From UBA7702 sp040776805 (GTDB taxonomy: Bacteria > Bacillota > Dehalobacteriia > UBA7702), in contig JAXGZS010000001.1 in NCBI GenBank assembly GCA_040776805.1, forward strand, positions 372,001 to 436,000: DNA of 64,000 nucleotides, given 5' to 3'. The first letter of the stretch is position 1, and the number at the start of each line of letters is the position of its first letter. Shown here piece after piece: positions 17,250 to 26,050 of this stretch. The notes beneath the pieces were generated by a model. The model searched no databases and had not been told where the DNA came from. It saw only the letters and a program-made list of their open reading frames with translations. The position numbers and the translations under genes are program-made.

Positions 17250-19661
17250 GTGAGCGAACCGGTGAAATTTTATGCCTTTGAAGGCGCACAATCGGGGAAA
17301 AAGGAACATCTCTACCAAGAGAAAAAAGAACATCCCCTGCGGGAAATCATCCGCTGTTATGTTTCAGCTTCTACCTTCATTTTGGGCGGTATCGGTTTTT
17401 TTCTTGCCGGCGCCGGTTTCTTAGACATCCTTTATCCTTTCGGCATCGCCTGGTTCGCCGCAGCCTCCCTTTATGACAAAAGGCGCGTCTTTTTTTGGAT
17501 TTTACCGGCGCTTTTTGGCTATTACTGGTTTGTACCTCAGGATTTTCCCATCTATGCCGCTGTTTTGCTGGCGGAGTTTTTCTGTTTTCTTTTGTATTCC
17601 GTTTCCGGGAAGAAGTCCCGTTATTACCTGCCGATCATCGTATTTTCCACAACCGTCGTAATACGCGGCCTTTTCCTGGTATTTAGCGGCATATCGGATA
17701 CGCTCCTCGTCATCACCTTGGGAGAAAGCGTCTTAGCCGCCGGTCTATCCTATATACTGTATCGGGCATTTGAGGTATGGCAACTTTTAAGCAGTATGGA
17801 AAAACCGGGACGGGGAGATATCCTATGCATATTGGTTTTGGCCGTTGGTTTATTGTTGGGCATGGATCATATCGCGGTTTATTCCGTATCTCCCGCGAAG
17901 ATCATCATGTGTCTTTTGATCTTGACCGCAGCGTTGACCGCCGGCGCCGGAGGCGGCGCCGCTGTCGGTGCTGTGGTCGGCGTCATCCCCAGTTTATCCG
18001 CGATGGTGAGCCCTTCCGCCATCGGGGTGTACGCGTTTTCCGGGTTTATGGCGGGAATCTTTACGAAATTCCGCCGCCCCGGAATCATCTTTGGGTATCT
18101 GCTGGGAAACATATTGCTTTCGCTTTATCTCCTTAACACGACGCTGTTAACGTCTTCGGTCGTGGAAACGCTGATCGGAGCAGTCCTTTTCCTGGCGATA
18201 CCCAAAGGTATGATCTTCCGGCTCACCGAATTGGTGGCGGGGCAAAGCGCTGTTCCGGTCAAAACGGAACTGAAACCGAGAAACGACGAATACGCCGTCA
18301 GCCGCCTGAACGAAGCGGGAAAGAATCTTTCGCTTTTAAGCGATATGCTCCGTGATATTCATAAAGAAGCGGAGCCCAAAGCGGAAAAGAACATCAAATC
18401 GATTTTGGATCATATTTCTGATAAAGTATGCAGGGGGTGCTCTCTCAGGGCCGTCTGCTGGGACAGCGATTTCGCCGCCACCTATAAAGAGCTGATGCGC
18501 GTTTTTGCTTTGGCCGAGGCCAACGACGGCATTACCGTCAAAGACCTGCCGGAAAAATTCCGCCGCAAATGCTGTCACCATAAGGAAATTACCGCGGCGG
18601 TGAACTGCCTTTATGAACTCTACCGTAAAAATGAGTTTTGGCAAAAACAAGTGGTAGGCAGCCGTTATCTGGCCTTGAGCCAACTTGATAATACGGTTCG
18701 CCTGCTCAATGCCTTGAGTCATAACATCAATTCATACCGGGCCTTCAAAGATTTGCTCAACGCGAAGCTTGGCACAGAAATCCGCAAAAAAGGACTGAAC
18801 ATCGATAAAATCGTGGTAGAAAGCGTCACGGAAAACGATTTAGGCTTGCGCCTGAAAATGCGCCATTGCCGGGGCACCAGGAATTGCGGGGAAATCATCG
18901 CCGCCGCCATCTACAGCCTGACCGGGAAAGAGTACGCCGCCGCGGAAAGTTGCTGCGGCGGCAAGGATACGAATTTTGTCTGTAACTGCCGTTTTGTGAT
19001 CAAAGGCGCCGCGGGCCTTTCCGTCAGCTCGGTACAGTTGACCAAAGAAGGCAGCGCCGTTTGCGGCGACGCCAATGCCGAAGTGGTCTTATCCGAGGCC
19101 AAGGAGGCGCTGATGATCAGTGACGGCATGGGCAGCGGGCCGAAAGCGCGAAAAGAATCGGAACTGACCATATCTCTGGTCAAAGAGGTCTTGGAGTGCG
19201 GTTTCGACCGTGATTTCGCCGCCGGTCTCGTCAGTTATCTGATGCTGATGGATCGGGAGGAGGATATCTACGCCACCATCGACCTCTGCCTTTTGGATCT
19301 TTTCCGACGGGAGGTGGAATTTGTGAAGTTGGGCGCCGGCGCTTCCTATCTCTGCACACCGGGAAAGGGGATGAAAGTGATTTACGGGCAGCCGATGATG
19401 GTCGGCTTCGGCGGGGAAGCGCCCACCAAATCATTGAAAGAAGAAATCAGAAAGGGCGATATTATTATTTTAGCCAGCGACGGGATATGCGAAACCGCCG
19501 AAGGCAGCGAAGAGCCCGATTCCTGGCTTGTTTCCCTGATAGAAGAAAACCACCAAGAGGAAGCGAAAGTCATCGGGGAGCGCATTGCCAACCAAGCGGT
19601 GAAGTTGGGCGGCGGCAAGGTACGTGACGACATTACGGTTACTGTCGCCAAAGTCGTATAG
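17250..19661 (+). CDS. spoIIE: Stage II sporulation protein E, PP2C phosphatase
   Basis: SpoIIE dephosphorylates SpoIIAA-P at the asymmetric septum, which frees sigma-F in the forespore, and helps place the septum with FtsZ. From the GTG start the protein has 803 residues. Domains: about ten hydrophobic helices to about residue 320, a regulatory region rich in Cys (for example CRGCSLRAVC near 394), and a C-terminal PP2C domain with DGMGSG near 625 and ILASDGICE near the end. GTG at 17250 is chosen because GAGGAAG lies at good distance; an in-frame ATG at 17205 would give 818 residues, and the B. subtilis protein has 827. A likely Spo0A-linked promoter lies upstream. Its intact state is the best evidence that this organism sporulates. 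Confidence 0.95.
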   Translation: MSEPVKFYAFEGAQSGKKEHLYQEKKEHPLREIIRCYVSASTFILGGIGFFLAGAGFLDILYPFGIAWFAAASLYDKRRVFFWILPALFGYYWFVPQDFPIYAAVLLAEFFCFLLYSVSGKKSRYYLPIIVFSTTVVIRGLFLVFSGISDTLLVITLGESVLAAGLSYILYRAFEVWQLLSSMEKPGRGDILCILVLAVGLLLGMDHIAVYSVSPAKIIMCLLILTAALTAGAGGGAAVGAVVGVIPSLSAMVSPSAIGVYAFSGFMAGIFTKFRRPGIIFGYLLGNILLSLYLLNTTLLTSSVVETLIGAVLFLAIPKGMIFRLTELVAGQSAVPVKTELKPRNDEYAVSRLNEAGKNLSLLSDMLRDIHKEAEPKAEKNIKSILDHISDKVCRGCSLRAVCWDSDFAATYKELMRVFALAEANDGITVKDLPEKFRRKCCHHKEITAAVNCLYELYRKNEFWQKQVVGSRYLALSQLDNTVRLLNALSHNINSYRAFKDLLNAKLGTEIRKKGLNIDKIVVESVTENDLGLRLKMRHCRGTRNCGEIIAAAIYSLTGKEYAAAESCCGGKDTNFVCNCRFVIKGAAGLSVSSVQLTKEGSAVCGDANAEVVLSEAKEALMISDGMGSGPKARKESELTISLVKEVLECGFDRDFAAGLVSYLMLMDREEDIYATIDLCLLDLFRREVEFVKLGAGASYLCTPGKGMKVIYGQPMMVGFGGEAPTKSLKEEIRKGDIIILASDGICETAEGSEEPDSWLVSLIEENHQEEAKVIGERIANQAVKLGGGKVRDDITVTVAKVV

Positions 19662-19771
19662 ATGATGCTCTCGAAAAATGCTGTTCTGCATCGAAAGCAG
19701 AATGAATAGGACGGTACCCCATTAACCGTAGACGCGGTGTTTTTGGGCGTGAATGAAATAATGAAAAACCG

Positions 19772-19830
19772 AAGCAAAAAACGCGGTTTGAAATTCCCTT
19801 AGAATTTCCTTCCGCGTTTTTTGCTTTTTA
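19772..19830 (+). terminator. Strong terminator between spoIIE and tilS
   Basis: Long hairpin: AGCAAAAAACGCGG pairs with CCGCGTTTTTTGCTT, with an inner stem GAAATTC/GAATTTC. It ends in TTTTTA. The -35 of the tilS promoter lies inside its right arm. Confidence 0.85.
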
Positions 19831-19849
19831 GAAGATCTTCGGATATAAT
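19821..19849 (+). promoter_or_regulatory. Sigma-A promoter of tilS, placing the transcript start at the ATG
   Basis: TTGCTT (19821-19826), 17-nt spacer, TATAAT (19844-19849). Initiation six or seven bases downstream falls on or next to the A of the tilS ATG at 19856, so the mRNA would have no leader. No Shine-Dalgarno site precedes the ATG. Confidence 0.6.
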
Positions 19850-19855
19850 AAAATC

Positions 19856-21184
19856 ATGGAAAAAATCGTGAAAGAGTTCATTGCCCAAAATCATATTTTA
19901 GACGATGTCGACAGCATTGTCCTGGCCGTTTCCGGTGGCGCCGATTCCATGGCGCTGGCTCATTTCATGCTGTCCGTTTTCCCGGCTTACGGCTATCAAA
20001 TCGCCCACCTCAATCACGGCCTCCGGGAGGCCGCCGCTGCTGACGAAGAGCTGGTACGGGATTTCGCGGCAGATCACGGCGTTCCCTTTCGCCTCTCTCG
20101 CTGCGATATCGCCGCCCTGGCCAAAGAGCGGCGTCAGGGTCTGGAGGAAACCGGCCGTGAGGAACGGTATGGCTTTTTTCGCGGTTTGGGTGCGGATCTG
20201 ATTTTGACAGCCCACCATAAAAACGACGCGGCGGAAACAGTGCTGCTGCACCTGATCAGGGGCAGCGGCCTAAAGGGCGTTGCCGGGATGGCCCCGCGGG
20301 AAGGGGATCTTGGCCGCCCCTTTCTTTGCGTGCCCAAAGAAGCTTTGGTGGCCTATTGCAAAGAACACGGCGTGGCTTTTGCCGAAGACGCGACCAACGC
20401 CGATACCGCCTATACCCGCAATAAGGTGCGCCATACATTGTTGCCGCTGATGGAAACGATCAATCCCGACGTTGTTGACGCCATCTACCGCTTTTCCGTC
20501 ATTGCCGCCGGTGAGGATAAGGTGTTAAACGATGCCGCCACGCAATATCTCGATTTCTTTCTGCAATCGGAGAACGCAAATTTGATTCTTGACCGGAGGG
20601 ATCTCCTCGGTTTGGCCGAACCCATGGCCAGGCGGGTGATCCGAGCCGCGGCGGCCAAAGCCGGGGGCGCCATCGATTATGCCCTGACCGAAAAGATTCT
20701 CGCTCTGAAAGAGGGCAAAGCATTGCCTTTGACCAAGGAGCTTTGGGTACGCGCAGAGGAAAACCTCTTCCTTTTCGGTGCAGCAAAGGAACGCAGCATA
20801 TCCCGGCTTCATGTGACGCTGCCCCTTTGTGGCAAAGTTGATATCGCGGAAATCGGCGTTACGGTGGAAATCCGGCCTGAGTCAGGGGAAGGCCAAAGTT
20901 CCTCCGACGCTTTTGGCCTTTTCCCCGAGGAGCTCTTTCGGGAGCAGCCACCGGTCTTGCGCTACCGGCAAACAGGCGACCGGGTTCTGTTGAAAAATGG
21001 CAAATCAAAGAAGCTCAGCGATTATTTTATCGATGAAAAAATCGCGATAGCTCAACGGGAAAAAACTTTGCTCCTTGCCGTAGGCGACCGCGTCCTTTGG
21101 GTCGTCGGCCGTCGCTTCTTCGCGGCGCCGGGAGAGAGGAATATTTTGATCAGGCTTTATTTTGGGAATTATTCAAATAATTGA
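19856..21184 (+). CDS. tilS: tRNA(Ile)-lysidine synthase
   Basis: TilS modifies C34 of the CAU-anticodon tRNA-Ile with lysine, using ATP, so that the tRNA reads AUA. The 442-residue protein has the PP-loop SGGADS at 26-31, then HLNHGLR and the H-rich TAHHKNDAAETVLL region of the N-type ATPase domain. C-terminal lysidine-synthase domains follow (RYRQTGDRV and the KKLSDYFID motif). The ATG is fixed by the family N terminus, and no ribosome site precedes it. In many Bacillota hpt follows tilS; here ftsH does, after 79 bp with its own promoter-like -10. Confidence 0.95.
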   Translation: MEKIVKEFIAQNHILDDVDSIVLAVSGGADSMALAHFMLSVFPAYGYQIAHLNHGLREAAAADEELVRDFAADHGVPFRLSRCDIAALAKERRQGLEETGREERYGFFRGLGADLILTAHHKNDAAETVLLHLIRGSGLKGVAGMAPREGDLGRPFLCVPKEALVAYCKEHGVAFAEDATNADTAYTRNKVRHTLLPLMETINPDVVDAIYRFSVIAAGEDKVLNDAATQYLDFFLQSENANLILDRRDLLGLAEPMARRVIRAAAAKAGGAIDYALTEKILALKEGKALPLTKELWVRAEENLFLFGAAKERSISRLHVTLPLCGKVDIAEIGVTVEIRPESGEGQSSSDAFGLFPEELFREQPPVLRYRQTGDRVLLKNGKSKKLSDYFIDEKIAIAQREKTLLLAVGDRVLWVVGRRFFAAPGERNILIRLYFGNYSNN

Positions 21185-21214
21185 TAAATATCCCTTTTAA
21201 GTCCTTGTCTTTTG

Positions 21215-21223
21215 TGTTATAAT
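21215..21223 (+). promoter_or_regulatory. Extended -10 promoter element before ftsH
   Basis: TGTTATAAT (21215-21223) is a perfect TATAAT with an upstream TG. No good -35 is seen; TTTTAA lies 17 bp upstream. Confidence 0.45.
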
Positions 21224-21263
21224 AAGTCCGTATATTTAGAGTTGTTTGCATAAGGAGGAAGCC

Positions 21264-23285
21264 TTGAAGAAATATATTAAGAATATTATGGTTTATCTTC
21301 TCATTGTCCTGGCCGTCATTACAGCGGTACAGTTCATGTCCAAGGAAAACCAAAAGGTTACCGAAATGACCTCTTCCGAGTTCATGAGTAAAGCAGACTC
21401 CGGGCTTTTTAAGGAAGTGGTCATCGTCGCGGCGGACAATGCCTGGGCCGTGACGGCCACGGATAAGGACGGTAACGAATATAAAGCGACGATTCCGCCG
21501 GAAAATGAGATCATCACCACCCTGGAAAGCGCCGGAGCTTCCGTGTCTTTCAAGGAAGAAGCCGGGGATCCCTGGTGGCAGAGTATGCTGATCATGCTGA
21601 TTCCCATGATCATTATTTTAGGCGTGTTCATTTTTATGATGAATCAGAGCCAGGGCGGCGGTTCCAAGGTGATGCAGTTTGGTAAAAGCAAAGCCAGAAT
21701 GCAAGCGCCCGGCGACAAGAAGGTGACGTTTAGAGACGTTGCCGGCGTCGATGAAGTGGAAGAAGAGCTTGCGGAAATCGTCGATTTTCTGAAGGACGGC
21801 CGCAAATACAACGCCTTGGGCGCCAAAATTCCCAAAGGTGTGCTGCTCTTCGGTTACCCCGGTACCGGGAAAACCCTTTTGGCGAAAGCCGTTGCCGGTG
21901 AAGCCGGCGTACCTTTTTTCAGCATCAGCGGTTCCGATTTTGTGGAGATGTTCGTCGGTGTCGGCGCGTCCCGCGTCCGCGATCTGTTTGAACAGGCCAA
22001 GAAAAATTCTCCCTGTATCGTATTTATCGATGAAATCGATGCCGTGGGCCGTCAGCGCGGCGCCGGTGTCGGCGGCGGTCACGATGAAAGAGAGCAGACC
22101 TTAAATCAGCTTCTCGTGGAAATGGATGGCTTCGCGGAAAATTCCGGTATCATCGTCATCGCGGCAACCAACCGTCCCGATATCTTAGACCCGGCGCTGT
22201 TGCGCCCGGGCCGCTTCGACCGCCAGATCAGCGTCGGTATGCCCGACGTCAAGGGCAGAGAAGAAATTTTGGGCGTTCACTCCAAAGGGAAACCTTTGGG
22301 CAGCGATATCAACCTCGCCGTCATTGCCCGGCGCACCCCCGGCTTTTCCGGGGCGGATTTGGCGAATCTCTTCAATGAGGCAGCATTGCTCGCCGCCCGC
22401 CGCCACAAAACCGAGATCAATATGCCGGAAATGGAAGATGCCAGTGAGCGGGTGATTGCCGGTCCCGAAAAGAAAAGCAAAGTCGTTTCTCCCGCGGAGA
22501 AAAAACTTGTATCCTATCATGAAGCAGGTCACGCCGTGGCGGCCTTTTATTGCCCCACCGCCGACCCTGTCCATAAAATTTCCATCATCCCCAGAGGCCG
22601 CGCCGGCGGTTATACCCTGATGCTGCCGGAAGAAGACAGAAACTTCGTCACGAAAAGCCACATGGAAGAGGAGATCGTTGTTTTCCTCGGCGGCCGCATC
22701 GCCGAAGAACTGATCCTGAAAGACGTCAGCACCGGCGCGCAAAACGATTTGGAACGGGCTACGGAGATCGTGCGCAAGATGATCACGAAATACGGCATGT
22801 CCAAGGAAATCGGCGCTCTGACCTTTGGTCACAATGAGGAACAGGTATTTCTTGGCAGAGAACTCGGTCATGAACGCGGTTTTTCCGAGGAAGTCGCCTC
22901 GGCCATTGATAAAGAAGCCCGTAAGATGATGGATACGGCCTATAAACGCTGTACGGAAATTTTAACGGAGCATGTGGATCGGCTTCATGCCATCGCTAAG
23001 CTGCTCTATGAAAAAGAAACCGTGGGCGCCGATGAATTCCTCGACGTGATGAACGGCAGAACACTGCCGGAACCGGAAGGAAATGAAATTCCAGCCGAAT
23101 TGGATATCGACATCGCCAACGGCAAAGAGTCCTTTGAAGCTTTTGACGTCCAAGAGGGACCCTTAAAGCAGGCAAAAAAGGAAGACGCTGCCATTGAAAA
23201 GCCAGGGGAAACCGTGGAAACCGGCGGCGCGGAGGATTCCGATCATGCCGATGAATCAGACGAACAAAAAGAGCCAGAAGAATAA
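21264..23285 (+). CDS. ftsH: ATP-dependent zinc metalloprotease FtsH
   Basis: Membrane AAA+ protease of 673 residues that extracts and degrades membrane and regulatory proteins. Two membrane helices (about 7-24 and 102-122) flank a small extracytoplasmic domain. The AAA module has Walker A GYPGTGKT at 197-204 (Tyr where GPPGTGKT is usual), Walker B IVFIDEIDAVG and the second region of homology ATNRPDILDPALLRPGRFDR. The Zn site is HEAGH at 419-423. An acidic low-complexity tail ends the chain. TTG at 21264 follows AAGGAGG; the upstream in-frame TTG at 21246 would place that ribosome site inside the gene. The last 41 bp overlap the start of the HD gene. Confidence 0.96.
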   Translation: MKKYIKNIMVYLLIVLAVITAVQFMSKENQKVTEMTSSEFMSKADSGLFKEVVIVAADNAWAVTATDKDGNEYKATIPPENEIITTLESAGASVSFKEEAGDPWWQSMLIMLIPMIIILGVFIFMMNQSQGGGSKVMQFGKSKARMQAPGDKKVTFRDVAGVDEVEEELAEIVDFLKDGRKYNALGAKIPKGVLLFGYPGTGKTLLAKAVAGEAGVPFFSISGSDFVEMFVGVGASRVRDLFEQAKKNSPCIVFIDEIDAVGRQRGAGVGGGHDEREQTLNQLLVEMDGFAENSGIIVIAATNRPDILDPALLRPGRFDRQISVGMPDVKGREEILGVHSKGKPLGSDINLAVIARRTPGFSGADLANLFNEAALLAARRHKTEINMPEMEDASERVIAGPEKKSKVVSPAEKKLVSYHEAGHAVAAFYCPTADPVHKISIIPRGRAGGYTLMLPEEDRNFVTKSHMEEEIVVFLGGRIAEELILKDVSTGAQNDLERATEIVRKMITKYGMSKEIGALTFGHNEEQVFLGRELGHERGFSEEVASAIDKEARKMMDTAYKRCTEILTEHVDRLHAIAKLLYEKETVGADEFLDVMNGRTLPEPEGNEIPAELDIDIANGKESFEAFDVQEGPLKQAKKEDAAIEKPGETVETGGAEDSDHADESDEQKEPEE

Positions 23286-23793
23286 ACTTGAAAGAGTGGG
23301 GAAGCTTTTGCGTTCCCCGCAATATAAAGAATACTTGGATCAGATCTGCCGTTGCGAGGAAACGCGCCGTTTTTGCCGCCATGATCGCAATCATTGCTGG
23401 GAAACGGCGCGTACGGCCTACATTCTCTATTTGACCGGAGAGGTTTCCTGTGGGGAATTGGAATCCTTTTCCCCGGAAGCGGCCAAGGAAATGATCTATG
23501 CCGCCGCCTTTCTCCACGATATCGGACGCTTCAAAGAATATGCAGACGAAGCCTTGGATCACAGCGTGGAAGGGGCGGTTTTGGCCCGCCCGCTCCTTTT
23601 TGAGGCGGGCTTTTCTGATGCGGAAAGTACGTTGATCTTAAAAGCCATTGCCCACCACCGCAAAAAAGGCGAGGCAGGCTTTGATTTGTTGTTGTATCGT
23701 GCCGACAAGGAAAGCCGTCCCTGTTATGACTGCCCTATGTTGGCCGAATGTAAAAAATTCTCACCGGAAAAACAGCCGGTGATCACAGTGTGA
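23245..23793 (+). CDS. HD-domain phosphohydrolase-like protein
   Basis: 182 residues. A His early in NHCWETARTA, then FLHDIGRFKEY (the HD pair), then DHSVEGA and AHHRKK match the metal-binding pattern of HD hydrolases. The C terminus has a small Cys motif, ADKESRPCYDCPMLAEC, seen in related clostridial HD proteins. The substrate is unknown; nucleotide or phosphate-ester hydrolysis is only a family-level guess. ATG at 23245 is chosen because GGAGG lies nine bases upstream, so translation starts inside the end of ftsH. It overlaps the region of the folP start by a few bases, which suggests coupling along ftsH-HD-folP-folB-folK. Confidence 0.8.
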   Translation: MPMNQTNKKSQKNKLERVGKLLRSPQYKEYLDQICRCEETRRFCRHDRNHCWETARTAYILYLTGEVSCGELESFSPEAAKEMIYAAAFLHDIGRFKEYADEALDHSVEGAVLARPLLFEAGFSDAESTLILKAIAHHRKKGEAGFDLLLYRADKESRPCYDCPMLAECKKFSPEKQPVITV

Positions 23794-23801
23794 GGTGGAT
23801 G

Positions 23802-25007
23802 ATGAGCAAATTTAACGTCCGAATCGTATCTTTTGACGATGCCAGGGAAATTTACCGCTTCAACGAACGTTTTATCAAGCCTTCGGATTACGGCGCCAGG
23901 TATATGGCGGGGAAAGCGGGATATCTGAATATCTATGCGGAAAATCTTCGCGATCCCGGCGTTCAGGTTTTAAAAGAATCCCTGCTCTCCCTCGGTGGTG
24001 AGGTGGTGACCAACCACGATGTGCTGATTCATAAATCGGAACGTTCCGCCGTGCTGATGATGGCCCGGGAAGATCAATTCAAGGTGCTGGTCAGAAGGCT
24101 TAAATTGCAGCAATTCGGTTTGCCGCGGCTGGCCGATGAGATCAAAGAAATGCTCCGTTACGGCATGAAGGAAACGGATCGGGTCATTTCCTACGATGGC
24201 GGCGAGCTTGTTTTCGGTGCAAGAACCTTGGTGATGGGGGTTTTAAATTGTACGCCGGATTCTTTTTCCGACGGCGGCAAATGGACGGATGTGGATGCTG
24301 CCGTGGAACACGCTTTGGCCATGGCGGAAAACGGCGCCGATATCATCGACATCGGCGGGGAGAGCACCCGGCCCTATCCGGGGAAGGTCGCAATTTCCGC
24401 GGAAGAGGAAATGGAGCGGGTGCTGCCGGTGATCGAAAAGCTCCGAGGCAAGTTGAAGGTGCCGATTTCCATCGATTCCTACAAAGCTGAGACGGTTCAG
24501 GCGGCGCTCAAGGCCGGCGCCAAGATCATCAACGATGTTTGGGGCCTTCAATACGATCAAGGGGAAATGGCCGCCGTGGCCGCCAAAGCGCAATGCCCCG
24601 TGATTTTGATGCATAATAAAAACGAAGCGGTTTATGATAATTTCATGGCGGAAGTGACGTCGTTTTTGAGAAAGAGCATCGAGATTGCCGTGGCCGCCGG
24701 TTGTGACAGGAATAAAATCATTGTCGATCCCGGTTTTGGTTTTGGCAAAAACCTCGAACACAATCTCTTGCTCACCAATAAATTAGCGGAGCTGAAATCG
24801 TTGAACTGTCCTTTGCTGATGGCGGCCTCCCGAAAAAAATCCGTGGGTCTCGTTTTGGACGCCCCGGTGGATCAGCGCCTCATGGGAGACGCGGCGGTGA
24901 CCGCCATTTCCATCATGAAGGGCGCCGATATGATCCGCGTCCACGACGTCAAAGAAATGGTGCAAGTTGCCAAAATGGCCGACGCCATCGCCGGAAAGGG
25001 TTATTGA
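23802..25007 (+). CDS. folP: Dihydropteroate synthase with N-terminal extension
   Basis: FolP condenses 6-hydroxymethyl-dihydropterin pyrophosphate with p-aminobenzoate in folate synthesis. The catalytic barrel starts near residue 145 with MGVLNCTPDSFSDGG, followed by IIDIGGESTRP, SIDSYKAE, INDVWG, and KIIVDPGFGFGK. About 140 extra residues precede it, a layout common in clostridial FolP; their role is unknown. The start is taken as ATG 23802 behind GAGGTGG; ATG 23799 and GTG 23790 are alternatives. The stop is one base before the folB ATG. Length 401 residues. Confidence 0.94.
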   Translation: MSKFNVRIVSFDDAREIYRFNERFIKPSDYGARYMAGKAGYLNIYAENLRDPGVQVLKESLLSLGGEVVTNHDVLIHKSERSAVLMMAREDQFKVLVRRLKLQQFGLPRLADEIKEMLRYGMKETDRVISYDGGELVFGARTLVMGVLNCTPDSFSDGGKWTDVDAAVEHALAMAENGADIIDIGGESTRPYPGKVAISAEEEMERVLPVIEKLRGKLKVPISIDSYKAETVQAALKAGAKIINDVWGLQYDQGEMAAVAAKAQCPVILMHNKNEAVYDNFMAEVTSFLRKSIEIAVAAGCDRNKIIVDPGFGFGKNLEHNLLLTNKLAELKSLNCPLLMAASRKKSVGLVLDAPVDQRLMGDAAVTAISIMKGADMIRVHDVKEMVQVAKMADAIAGKGY

Positions 25008-25008
25008 A

Positions 25009-25371
25009 ATGGATAAGATTTACCTTGATCAGCTGGAGTTCTTTGCCTATCACGGTTGTTTGGAGCAGGAGAAAAAAGAAGGGCAGACCTTCTATATTTC
25101 CGTGACGCTGGAATTGGATCTCACCATGGCGGCGGAAGACGACGACCTGGCGAAAACCGTCAATTACGGCGAGATTTACGATATGGTAGCGGACATCACT
25201 TTGAACAATAAGTTCGAGCTCATTGAAAAGCTGGCCTATACGATCATCAGCCGCATCCTCTACACCTTCTCCCCGGTGCGCGGCGTCACGGTGCGGGTGG
25301 ATAAACCACAGGCGCCGGGAAGCGCGGGGCCGTTTCCCGCGGCGGTGGAACTCAGGAGGGAGCGGGCATGA
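25009..25371 (+). CDS. folB: Dihydroneopterin aldolase
   Basis: FolB splits 7,8-dihydroneopterin to 6-hydroxymethyl-dihydropterin and glycolaldehyde. The 120-residue protein has the family pattern: DQLEFFAYHGCLEQEKKEGQ near the start, the NYGEIYDMV stretch, the ELIEKLAYTI region with the catalytic Lys/Glu area, and a C-terminal VRVDKPQAP. The ATG follows the folP stop by one base. The stop overlaps the folK ATG (ATGA), so the three folate genes are translationally linked. Confidence 0.94.
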   Translation: MDKIYLDQLEFFAYHGCLEQEKKEGQTFYISVTLELDLTMAAEDDDLAKTVNYGEIYDMVADITLNNKFELIEKLAYTIISRILYTFSPVRGVTVRVDKPQAPGSAGPFPAAVELRRERA

Positions 25372-25859
25372 AACAGGCGGTAATCGCCTTGGGCAGCAAT
25401 GTCGGCGACACTTTGGCGAATCTTCGGGCAGCCGTGGACTTGCTGGAACAAGGCGGTTGTGAAATAAGGAGTATTTCTTCTCTTTACATCACGGAGCCTT
25501 GGGGCTATGCTGATCAAGACGATTTTTTAAACGGCGCCGTTTTGATTGCCACAGACAAAGATCCCCAGGAACTGCTGGCGCTGACCCAAAGCATCGAAAG
25601 GGAGCTGGGGCGGAAGAAATTGTTTGTCAACGGCCCCCGTAGCATTGATCTTGATATTCTTGTCTACGAAGGGGAGACCGTGGCTACGGAAACCTTGACG
25701 ATTCCCCATCCCCGCATCAAAGAGCGCCTTTTTGTGCTGACGCCTTTGCATGACGTCGCCCCCGATTGGGATATCCCCGGCATGGGCAAGGCCGCAGCGT
25801 TATTCTCCGCTTTTGCCGGTGAGGAACGCGTGGAACCCACAAAAAAGAAAATAAGGTAA
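25368..25859 (+). CDS. folK: 6-hydroxymethyl-7,8-dihydropterin pyrophosphokinase
   Basis: FolK moves pyrophosphate from ATP to the pterin, giving the substrate of FolP. The 163-residue protein shows IALGSNVGD near the start, LYITEPWGYADQDDFLNGAV, the LLALTQSIERELGR helix, and the metal- and ATP-binding PRSIDLDILVY followed by IPHPRIKERLFVL. It starts within the folB stop (ATGA overlap). Confidence 0.95.
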   Translation: MKQAVIALGSNVGDTLANLRAAVDLLEQGGCEIRSISSLYITEPWGYADQDDFLNGAVLIATDKDPQELLALTQSIERELGRKKLFVNGPRSIDLDILVYEGETVATETLTIPHPRIKERLFVLTPLHDVAPDWDIPGMGKAAALFSAFAGEERVEPTKKKIR

Positions 25860-25922
25860 CAATCCGATTTTTTCTGTCATAAGATAGGATAGCAAGAAAA
25901 TACACAAAGGAGAGTGATCTCG

Positions 25923-26024
25923 GTGGATTTTCCTGGTATCCTTATTTTTTTTATGGTCGCTTTTCTGGTCTGGTGGCTCTTTATCATGGACGATCATGAT
26001 GATGACAATAATAAATATTCTTAG
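25923..26024 (+). CDS. 33-residue single-span membrane peptide
   Basis: GTG at 25923 follows AAGGAG by ten bases. The product is one hydrophobic helix (LIFFMVAFLVWWLF) preceded by VDFPG and followed by an acidic, Asp-rich tail (MDDHDDDNNKYS). The clear ribosome site, the orderly helix and the placement 26 bp before the ferritin-like gene support a real small protein. No family is recognised. Confidence 0.5.
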   Translation: MDFPGILIFFMVAFLVWWLFIMDDHDDDNNKYS

Positions 26025-26050
26025 AAATTTAAAAAAAGGGAGGCTTGCGC

